Assembly (NCBI GenBank): GCA_914767715.1
Contig: OU612068.1
Span: 23,560,001-23,624,000, forward strand
Reading direction: 5' to 3'
Source: Membranipora membranacea
Lineage: Eukaryota; Bryozoa; Gymnolaemata; Cheilostomatida; Membraniporidae
Length of the DNA stretch: 64,000 bases
The notes below the pieces were generated by a model. The model saw only the letters and a program-made list of their open reading frames with translations. It searched no databases and was not told the DNA's origin. The translations under genes were made by a program, and so were the position numbers. Numbering within the stretch: the first letter of the stretch is position 1; every line of letters begins with the position of its first letter. Positions 36,013-48,000 of the stretch are shown piece by piece.

Positions 36013-39000
36013 CTAATCTAAAGGTATGATGTCTGAGTCATCCAATAAAGGACTATCATCAAATCTGGGCTGGGAAAAGTCTATGATTGTTGGTTCGGGG
36101 ATATTTGGTAGAGAGTGGGTTGAATTCTGCGACATATTCGTCCTTCTTGTACTACTCCCGTAAGGATCAGTGAGATTTCTGTGGTCCTAAAATAATCAAA
36201 CAGAGGCAGTATGAGTGAAAGGGACAATGAGAGCAGCTCACAATGGGACAGGACAGGATCAATGTTATCGCTGTTGTGGGGCAGGTCAATACAATGTTCT
36301 GGTTAATGGGCACAGAAGTGTTATCTTCACTTCCATTTACTGCACAATTATTGTGACTGACCTTAATCAGTCAAAACAAGCCCTGTATCAGTTATGAATA
36401 ATCCTTTGTTCAAAGCTAATAGTTTTCAAAACAGTTTAATAGCCCATGGATGGACAACTCTGAATTGATTTTGTATCTTGATAATGTCATACCAGGTAGG
36501 AGTGGGACCCAGGGGGGTCTTTCAATTAGAAACAACCTAAATCGCATTCTGATCGCTCATTCAGTGAGTGAATGATAACTGCTAGGCTCTCGGTTTCAAA
36601 TCGCTCAGTCATTGATGGAACTATATATATTTTGAGCAACCGATTCGGGAGCGATTTTGTCTAATTCAACGACCAGGTGAGTGATAATTTTGAGCGATGT
36701 GATAGTGATAACTTGCTTTAGTAAAGCATTGCCCAATCTAATTGAACCCCCCGCCCCCCCTAGGGAGATTGGGACCCAGGGAGGGTGAGACCCTGATACC
36801 CTCCCTGGTCATACAACATTTACTGTGCACGTGCTACTGTAGCATCTTGGGTTTTACTATTTACAATCTGTTCAAAACATGTACTTACAAATAAACTGCT
36901 GTGCTGGGATGTGTTCTGATGAGCTGTTAGGTTGCCAAACCCTGGTGGGTAATAACCTGTAAATAAGGAAAACAGAATTTAAATGACACCTCAACCTGAT
37001 TGATGGATAGGTGCCTCCCCACTTAACAGTCTGATCCAACCATACATATTATTTGCAAGAAGATTTATGTACAAACTTCATGTGCAAGCGATAAGCATGG
37101 CTCAGTTTTCTGTTTATGTTTTGGAGAATGTGATATTGCTACTAATGCAAGCTTCTGCAAAACTTAAACACAGTCTGTCCTGGAAAAATGTTTAGCACCA
37201 TGCTATTATAAATGTCCAACCAGAACGGCACATGTCAGCACAATTCAAGTTTGTGAGATCGAGATGACTGTCTTTATGGATGAATGATGATGCTATGAAA
37301 GATTATAAATGCTTAGATGCTATTAACTTGAACTAACTAAAGAACAAGGAAATAGTCACCAATAGAACAAGCTGCATGGCGGTAAACGTAACAACAGTCA
37401 TACCTTCCGCATGGCAACGCAAGGGAGATGATTTTATTTTTGCTAAAATGATGAGGAAAAGATGAAGGGTAAGCTTCCCAATTAAAGACCTTATATCACT
37501 GAGTAAACCATAGAGTTATTGTATACTATATGTATAATAACTCTATAGAGTAAGCTAAGAATGCAGTGACTTTTATCTTGTTAGTAACAGTGAATATAAA
37601 GTAGGCATAGATTATGACAGTGCTGGAAACTAAGAACGAAAGGAAGCAACTTCAGAGCCAGCCAGGTCGTTTTGTTCATTAGATGTCTTCCCTATGTGTG
37701 GGCAATCATATTATCGCTTTGTGGCTTTGTGGCTTTGCAGTGAAATATGTCCTCCTACATTGGGAATTAATCACCCTCAGAGTTTTGTTCAGTATGCGAT
37801 ACCCTCACTCGTGGGTAATTATGCTGGTATACTCTAGAGGAGAAAAGTATTCACAGGAGAAAATGTTTGCCATTTCGCGCAAGCTTGAAATAGTGATATT
37901 AATTGCTAGCCTAATCTCATTCGTTTATATCGATGCCCACCTCAGCTTGCAAAAATTGGTGATAGCTAAAAATAAGTCACCCAAGACTGGTAAAACTAAA
38001 CTTTACCTAACGTTTACTCCTCTAGAGTAACATATATAGCCTCAATAGACTTGGCATTGAGGACACAGTCAAATATGACTCACCCATAAAAAAATATATT
38101 TACATGTTCATGAGGTCACCATTTCACAGAGTAAGGATATCCTTACTCTGTGACAATATCGTACCCTTACCGTCATGACAACAACACTATGCAAAAAATA
38201 GGTCACTGTCTAATAATATGCATGTCAGGGTAATTGACAGATGACATACCTGGGACACCTGTGCTAGTAGGCATAAACATGGGATACGGAGGAGCCGCCG
38301 CTGGATTAGAAAATAATGATGGATTATTCATATTGGGTAGTCTAGATCCGCCAGAGCCGGGTAAGCTGTCAAATAACGCTCCGTACGCTGAGCTTGCCGC
38401 TGCTGCACTGGACACTAGAGAAGAACCTGACAATTAAATACAGAAGTTATGAGCTGTAAAATGACGCTGTCATGAATATGGCTCTCATTAACAGCCTCAA
38501 TGTACAATAAGTACCGCCCTCCAAAAAGTAGGGTATTCTTTTTCAACTCACATTTACATACACACAATTACACCAAAATGGTCTCAAGATCACCACTCAT
38601 TTCAACCACTTAGTTTGTCATTGTCCCCACCCCATAAGGGGCTCACTGGCTGACATATTGAGTGGCCCTTAGCGATCTAAGTGATGGTCGATAACGGGAA
38701 TTCCCATAGTGAGACAATAGGGAGTATCACTCACACACTGCGCTCTCTTTAGAGGATAAAGAGGACATCCTATTTGTGTTGAGTGAGGTACATGGGATAT
38801 ATTTTCACAATGACTAACAGGATGCTCACAAAATTAATTAAATCCTCATAACTGTCTTCTTGCATGCCCTTGATGCAAGACATATTTTTGGAGCAGGTGA
38901 AGTCGTGGACATTACCATGGTTTCACTTTCCCAAAATAGTCTGTTCAAACTTCCCAAAAACTTGATGACAAGGATCAAAGACCAGAAGCAGACAGAAATC

Positions 39001-42000
39001 AAACAACAACAAAGTGGGCTTTGCTGAAGGCCCGCCCTACTAGCATTACAATGCATTAATTAAATGTTGTCATATGGGCCTGCGGACAGAGAATTTGCAT
39101 GACAAGCAAATTAAAAAAAGTTAATTTAAGGTTAGGCTTGAGAATGATTCAATCCCATATGCATTCAGTTGACACAATAGGGTTATACAGAACAGCATGT
39201 ATGAACTAGCAAGTGCCCAAAAAAGCTAGCGTGTGCTGCATTTTACGCTGTGAGAAACACCAAACACACCAATCAGAGTATTCAACCTGACATGCAATCT
39301 CTTCAGATATTAAGGAGGATAAAATGGAGCAAAACCAGGGATGTGATTGACAGCTGGGTGACAATGCATGCTTCCTGAAAAGAACACTGACTTATTCTAC
39401 AAAAAAAGCTCTATGCAAAGCTATTTTATCCACACTTCATTTGCCAACCATATATATGCAAAGCATAATATTATGCAGAGCTAGACAGAATTATTAGAAT
39501 AATATGAATTTCTTATCTAGGAAATAATGTAAATTGTGCATCAATCACATCCCTGAAATAAGGCATTAGGATGCAGCCACAGCACTAGCTACTGTGAGCT
39601 TGTGCCAGATATTTGTAAGCACGCAAATCAAGGAGGGATGGATGGACTAACAACAAAGAGTCCAGCTCGGTGGAGAGCTGGAGATGGTACACAAACTTAC
39701 AGAACAAGCTATATTTTATGTCCATGTCCATCCCTGTAATCACAAAACAAGTAAAGGGAGTTAAGGTACCAGACTAGCTATACCGCATAATAATCTTGAA
39801 CAAACCTAGCCTACACTTCACTGTTTTGATTGGGGTTAGAGCAAAGCTTGGCAATAATATTTGCAATGGAATTTGAAGAGGGCAATCACATTGTGAAAAA
39901 GGGGACAAAACTCTCTAGTATGCACACATTCATGGCTATTATAAATGGTTATGGGTACAGTGTTGGTAAGCCTGGATCTCTCCCACACCAAACCATACTG
40001 TAGAAGACAAGGGCTCATGCATACACCTGCTTTCTTCTGTAAGGCATCATTCGGAGCTTAGTCACACAGAAAGCAAGAGACATTGTGTGTACATGATATG
40101 TTAGCGGCAAGTGAGCACCCTGGTAAAAATGATCCTTTTTGTGTGTCAAAATAACATATCAAACATAGGATTGTACCATAAACATAACATAAATACTTGT
40201 TTATACGTTGTTTATAGATTGCACAAACCCTGCAGGGACCCAAGGTTGAGTAAAGCATACTGCTTACCTAGAGGATAGAATGATTGTTGAGGTGGAGGTG
40301 CTAGCGGTGCTGTCAGCGTGCCGTGCTGACTCGACGAGGTGCTTGTACTTTGTCTGTTAGTGTCTATAGGTGGTACTGATTGACGCGATGTCGGTCTGTT
40401 TAGATTAGATGAGGCTGCACTGTTTAGTTCTGCTGATGAACTGTCTGAGGATATTGCTGATATTGGACGTTTATTAGGTCTACTGATTGGTTGTATACTA
40501 CTACCATTGTCAGATTCTATATTATCATCGTCACTGTCACTCAGTACTATTATATCCACGTCCGCCTTGTCCTTCTTTTCTTCGGGTTCTGCGCGATATT
40601 AAATTAATGATGGTATAACAGAATATGACAAACAAGAAAGACTGCTTGGGCCATTTACTTGACCATTTAATGTTATCCAGGTAATGGCAAGATTATATCC
40701 GTAGTACTTATATACCTTTGACCTGATCTGATTTCTAGATACTGCATAATCTGATCCCTCGCTTGATCATCTCTTGGGATGATGGTTCCACTGGCATAGC
40801 TATGCTTGAAGATCTGACCAATCTTCTCTCTGTGAGGTGGCAATTCGCATCAAAAGAGTTGATTGCAGGGCGCATATGCCAGGACCGTTGAAAATAATGA
40901 CATGAGACGCAGGCACTATTGACTAACTGGCCCACTTCTGCTGGCTGAACATTGATTATGGTAAAGAGTGAGTAGCTATCCCAAAGTAAGCAAAATAAGT
41001 TGTTTAAATCAAGCCGAAAAACCTTTACTCTCAAGTACCACATGAATTAGGCCACACCAAATTGATGTCTTGATCTAGATTTACCTCCCTCCTCTAAAAT
41101 ATTGTCTGGATTATTATAGAAATTAACTAAAAAAGCTTCCTCCAGCTGATCATTCTCTAAATTATTGTAAAAATAACACAAAATATGTGATAAAATGAAT
41201 TTCCCTCCAGCGTCCTCTCCATAATTGCCAATAATAAAACAATAAAATGGAATTCCCTCCAGCCTCCTCTAGTATTTTGGCATAAAATGAAATATAATGT
41301 ACCTCCTCCCTCCTCTGTGCTTGGTTCTTCTTTTTAATCTAGATCAAGTCATCAATTTGGTGTGACCTTAGTGTAGTTGTTATTTCATATCAACGCTCAG
41401 GTATTTACAACGAGGGCAACTCCAAAATGCTGCTAATAAAATTAAAAAAATTAGCATCAACAATGGTATTATTATACCATAACCACGTCGTCCCTACTTT
41501 CCAATCTTTGTGCGATTTAGAACTAAGAGGTAACCATCGAGGAATGCTCACCTATTTTTGTGAAGGATGGTTGTGTTTTGACTGGGTTTTGCGATGATGA
41601 TGATGATTGTTTGGCGGTACCGTTTTGTGATGCGTCTTTTCCAGGCACTCCTAACGGTGCCCAAGATCCATCAGGACTAAATAAAATCTCATCACAGTCT
41701 CCTGCCACCTGACAAATCTCAACAAATAACCTAAAAATCATTATAAGTATCAAGTTAACTGATGGATACAATGTACATTTGTATAATAATATGACATCTA
41801 TATAAATCATATCTAAAATATCAATGTATTTGTCTCATATATGTGAACCAAGAATTATTCAAATCAAAATATCATGTTACTGACATAAATTATGATACTA
41901 CATAGCAGCTTGACAGCCAAAATCCTGTCAACAAGGAAACATTGGAAAACTATTTCAATTGTTACCATCAAAGGTCATAATTTCAGTAAATTTATTTAAA

Positions 42001-45000
42001 TTTGATTGTGTCCGGTTCAAAGTTAACCAGAAGATTGCAAAGTGTTGGATAGCTTCCATGTCGGCACCCGAATCAACAGGGTGAAATCGCACAAAATCTC
42101 ACAAGTTCTTTAATTTCCAATCCTCATTTTAACTTACTCATCTATAACAAGATTTTCAAATTTTGCAGCGGAGTCGCAGACAGGGCACTTCCAGGTCGGT
42201 TTCTTCTCGTTCATCATGAGATAAAGTCTAGCATCAAAACACTGTATGTGATCACATGTCGTCGCAAAACATGGTAGAGACATTCTCATTTTACCAAGCT
42301 GCAAACATAAAAACAGTCTTATTAGATCAGAAAGCATAACCACAACGCAGATGGATTTTTATGTCAGAGCTCCTTTCGATACACTTTTGATAAAATATTT
42401 TAATTTCATATTTAAAGAAATGTACCAATGGTCTGAGATAGATCAACTATCATCTAGGTCGCCTGCATTTTGGATAGTATTGGGACAAACGGAATACAGG
42501 CAAATAGACAGTTTTCTGAGCTCTGATTTAGGCGTCAGTTCGGAGTTGTCCTCTCTCCAGTCTGGTACTTTTAACCCACGCCGCATAGGAAAAACGCGCT
42601 GAAAAGAGGGTTATCTTGATAACCGCTTATAATAGGATAAAAATTATTTTTGATTCAGAATCTGCAGCATTGAAAACTCATATGGACATAGTTTGGGAAA
42701 TCATTTTAGTATTTGGATAGTCAATTATAGCATTTTCTGCCTGTTTTGCGGACAATTTGGCAGAATCTTTCATGAGTTTCGTCACCAGAATTAAGATTCA
42801 TCAACATTCAAGCCTCCAATGATTTGGAAACCCGGTCTCCCGGTGCAGACTCAGAATCATAAATCATTTTTATCATAACATAAGCAGTTTTCAAGATAAC
42901 CCTCTTTCAGCAGGTTTTTCATATGCGGCGTGGGTTAAAAGTACCAAACTGGAGAGAGGACAACTCCGAATTGAGGCATAAATAAGAGCTCAGAAAACTG
43001 TCTATTGGATATACTTTGGAGTACATTCAATTTAGGTGTGCGGGTGTGTATTTTTCATAAAACTTTTATACACATCATAAACAAATGTTACCCATGTGAA
43101 CAAGGAGCCCAACTGCCAAAATAATTTGTCAGATAATGCCAAAATAATTTGTATGTTTGATACTTACTGGACATAAAAGTGATACTTTGAGGCTCGTTAA
43201 TGCAATATCATCTTCTTGGTCTGATAACTTGGCTTTTACTAAAACAAAGCACACAGGTTAGGTCGTTGAATCCAGCCAAATAAATAGGTTTCAATACAAG
43301 ATGGTGACATTGAAAAAGATCCACGCCTCTCCAACAAATCAAGACAAATAAATCACTCACGTGTCTGATAACCAGAGGAGCAAAACTCTATACATCTCAT
43401 TGACTAGGCTACTGATCACCCAACATTACATTTTGTCCCATAAGCATAGCTTAGATAGACAGACTCATTTTGAGACATTAACTAAAGAATTAGTCTGAGC
43501 CCCCAGACTTTGCCCCCTGTCCGACGGCCCCCCGGAGGGGAAAAAGTCTGAGAACAATGCAGGATTTCGCTGGAGTTGTCTGCTCTTGAGTGTTATAAGT
43601 TAATCAAGGGGAGCACTAAAACTGCAATTTCTATTGATTTCTGTTCATGCCACCTACTATATTGCTCCAGGTATGACAGTATTCCAGTCAGACTCTGGGA
43701 AAAGTAGCCTCATGTTTGGGAAATACTCATGAGCAGAGATATTCACTGCCAAGTAGTGAAGAAAATGTCAGCCAGAATTTCTTTCATTTTGAATAAGGGC
43801 GGTCATTCATGACATTGACAAAAGGTCATACAATGTGTATTATTGGACCCTAGGCTATATGAAGTAAGATTAATGTAGAAGTAATGAGAGGAAAAATCCA
43901 AGCAAATCCTGCACAGTGCGTAGACTACTAAAGAATTATTGTCAAATATAGGCTTATATATGATATAAGGGGATAATATGTATCCCCTTATATCAAATTT
44001 TATTTCTTTTATTTTGACAAGAATTGATTGTTGATTGATTATAATTGAATACACTGTAATAAGTTATAGTAACTAGCAAATTATATAACTCACTAAGAGC
44101 TTCAGTATCTGCTCGAGGACGCACACCTCTCTTCTCTACTTGTTGAGTGAGATAATCCGATGTCCGCTTCCGCACCAAATTTATTGTGTAACAATAACTC
44201 TAAAAAAAACAATTCAGTATACAAATTATTAATTGTACTAACATAGCTTCAAATGAAGGTGGTTCATTAAGATTTATCCAGTAACAAGAGGTGAAGCTTA
44301 ATCTAAATATCTTGATGGAAGACCTTGTGAAATGAAAATGAACCAGTGTTTCTAGCATATTCTCATCTAGTAAAATCAATTATTTATTGAAATACTTGAA
44401 GGTTGTCTTCCCTCCAAAAATGAAAACACAACTCCTTAGACTGTAAACAATGGCAATGAAAGTATTTAGCTAGGGCTGATACACGGGACTGATATCTATT
44501 CACAGGTTGTTAACTGCTGGCTTGGCAAAAATTGAGCTCTTATCATCACTTTCCAAATATTCCTACTGCGAATTTTTGTCCTCCATGCTGTAATATCAGC
44601 TAAGCTTCACAAGAGCATCATTATGTAACACTAGAGCTTTCATCTTTGAAATTCAAAGGCTCGGGTGAAATAAAAGCTGAATACATTTTGGTGTGCAGGG
44701 ATTGCCATCTACATCGATTGTATTTACTAACTTACTTTTGGCAATTCAGGCTCATTAGGTAAGGCCCATGAGATCAGAAGTGTATTCTGTACCATCGGTG
44801 TGAGACGACATGACCAGGTCAAGTCTAAAGGTCGAGGAGGTCTCTTAGGGTCAGCGTTCTGTTTGTTTGTTGGTATGGGGTTCTGAGAAGAAGGAAAAAT
44901 ACAAGAAAGTTAGCATCAACATGGTGTCAGACATTGCTTATCCACAATTACAAAGGGCAGTCACCGGATCAGGACAGGGGTGTCACATAGGTGAGAAAAG

Positions 45001-48000
45001 TGATACAGATAAGATTGTGCTTATCCTCTATCACGTTTGACTATACAAAACTGACGTCAAACAATTTAGTTGCAGCATATAAAATCAATTAACATAGGGA
45101 GGAGGACTTTGACAAGAATGAGTTCATTGAGTGTAAGAAATAGCACATTATACACCTTATCTGAACAAGCATATTTGTCATCACAAGGAGTCAAACTGTG
45201 CCACGTGACATGCCATGCAGCACAGGTCCCGGTTGCTAAAGTGTCACAAAATGCAATATTCTCTTTGATTTTCAGTGGGATATTCTGAGGAGTTACAGTA
45301 ATAACGTTGTAGACATGATGGTTACAGTTCTACAACTTTGAAGGCAGATAAGGGCGTTTCATGGCACAAGATTGACGCAATCTATATATTACTAAGTGTT
45401 AATACGGAATGGAAATAAATCAAAAGCTGTTAACACGCAAGAAGAGAAAAACCGAAAAATAAGGAATGGTTCCAGTGTTATTCTAAGAATAATACCTTCG
45501 CAAAGAGAAGAAATTCTACATGGTAAAACTTGTTCTGCAGTAATGGAGTAAGACAGAATAACAGAAGACAAATGATGACTTACAGGTAATTGTATCATTT
45601 TAGCATTTAGCCGTACTACCAGGCAAGGTGGGTACATATCCTTAATATCCTCTGTTATTTTCTCTACAGGAGCGAACCTAAGCTGAACTTGTACATCAGA
45701 TGTATACACACCGCCGGGACCAACACTCCTGTCAAAATAATACAAATATGTGAATATATTTCTCTCGACAGAAAATTAACGCTCTGAAAAGAAATCTCTT
45801 TATCTAGATGTAAGGCCAGCAATATATATTGATGTGGGGAGGCTACACTTATTTCATGTCACTTCTCACTGTTGTATTTAAAACATTCAAATGAAATATT
45901 GCCCAAGGAAGGAATTGGGCGGAGAGGAGCATGTTGATCAAGGAACCAACTTGGAGGGGTCATTACAGTCATTGGGATAAACATCAATACAATAATTGAT
46001 TCATTTCAACTAACCAGAAGAAGTTTTCACTATTGATATAACTTCTTTTACTGGAGACATAACAAAATAGAATGTAAGTCAAATGAGGCATCTAGGTAGA
46101 ACTGCCTAATTTTACCTAGCCTTACTTGTTGCATTGTTTTTGAGGCGATGCAATTATGAATTACCTCATAACCTCAAAGGAAAAAAACCGTATAATGAGG
46201 AAGTTGAAATGATTTCATAGAATCAAACTTCAATATTTCAACATCATCCATACCTTGAGTCAATGACAGTGACAAATCCCCCATAGAATTAATTTATTGA
46301 GACATCTAAAGTCCCAATTCTCAGTTCAATATACGCAAACCCTTCTTACCTGTTAGTGGTGATTTCCCTGGCATGCTGTGGGCTTAGAGAGAAAGGTACC
46401 ATAGTTTCCTGATAACGAGCTGTGAAACAAGTTTGTCCTACAAAAACATGGAATAAATCATAACGTAATATCAATACGGAGAGTATTGCAATTTATTGCC
46501 TAAGCCTTACGCAATAAATTGCAAATCCTAAATATACTTTTGATTCTTTGTTTTCTCAGAGAGTGACATTAGTTTACAAGCTGTGAAGTATTAAAAATGT
46601 CTTCATAATATTGTTGTGTATCAAAACGCTTTCGATTAAAAATTGCTGGCTACATCCTTCAAAATAATTCATGTTGTGAATATGTCACTCCAAATCAGAC
46701 CCCAATGTCAAAATCTGGGCCTATGTTCAAATTTTAACAATTTCATTAAATAACAACAGGAGTTTGATTCTCCTCTTGCCATGCAATGAAGTGATTGTTA
46801 CAGAATCAAGTTTGTTGGCATCATTCTATAGTTCTCAGTCTAATCAAGCATAACTTCTCTGATTTCATAAAAAGCCTGTGGCCAAGTTTCAACTGATTTT
46901 CACTCAGAGTTGAAATGAGAAGGTACTAAAAAGGTACTATTTATATGATAGAAGTATATACAAAATAGTACCTTTATAGTAACTTCTCATCTCAACTTTA
47001 AAAAAATCAGTTGAAACAGGGTCACAGGCTGTTAATAAACTTTATAGCAGCTTTATAAATTAGACTAAGGACTCTTGAATGATACCAAAATCCTGATTCA
47101 GTAACAATCACTTTAAAACCATGAGGTGATCTTAACTTACTAAGAATGGTTGGTGGGAGGATTTGTGACATGTGGTCATAGAACGGTAATCGGATGAGAG
47201 ATAGGTTTCTGTTGTATATTTCTTCTTCGTGTATCTTACTATGATCGTAAGACTGTACAAGTGTATCGTGACCTGACTTGTTAGGGTATGACGAAGGTAT
47301 TGACACTGGCCTGCTGCCATTACTTTGTGTCCTGTGTGTCCGCTGCCTAAGTAAACAATCAAACACGGACCTTAATACAACATCGTGTAGTTTAAACAAA
47401 CAGAGAGCTTATGTGTACATATAGCTTGATGATACTCTCAAACTGTACATCATTGCCAAGTCTAAAAAATGATAATGTTTCATTTTGCTTCTGCGCTCTC
47501 TCGAGTTAGATCTGTATCACATTATTTCACACTTTATCTAAGGAGCTTTATGTTGGTAAATAAGTAAATTAAACCTCCTTATTGCACAACTTAGAGTTGC
47601 TTTTAACAATTATCACCAGTATCATGGAAACTTGCATCAATCTTCACACTATTGTATGATCATCACACACTCGTCACATGGTGTGGCTACTCAGTTAGCA
47701 ATTAAAATATATTTTCCATTCATGGGAGCTCTAAATATAAAACAAGTTCAGTTGCCTAATGTAATTATCTTCATGCAAGGGAAAAACAAATTGTCAAGTC
47801 ATATCAGGCCAAATATAAATATCTCCTAAACACAAGATGAAAATTTTAGGCCTAAAGAGCTGGTGAGCCCTGTAGGTTTTTTTTCTACACACCAACACTC
47901 TACAATCTTTAGTCAGTTTATTCCCTATGTATATAGCATTTGTTCTCAGGCCTCACAACTAACTTGACTTATCAAGAGTAACACCATCTCCAATCAAGAT

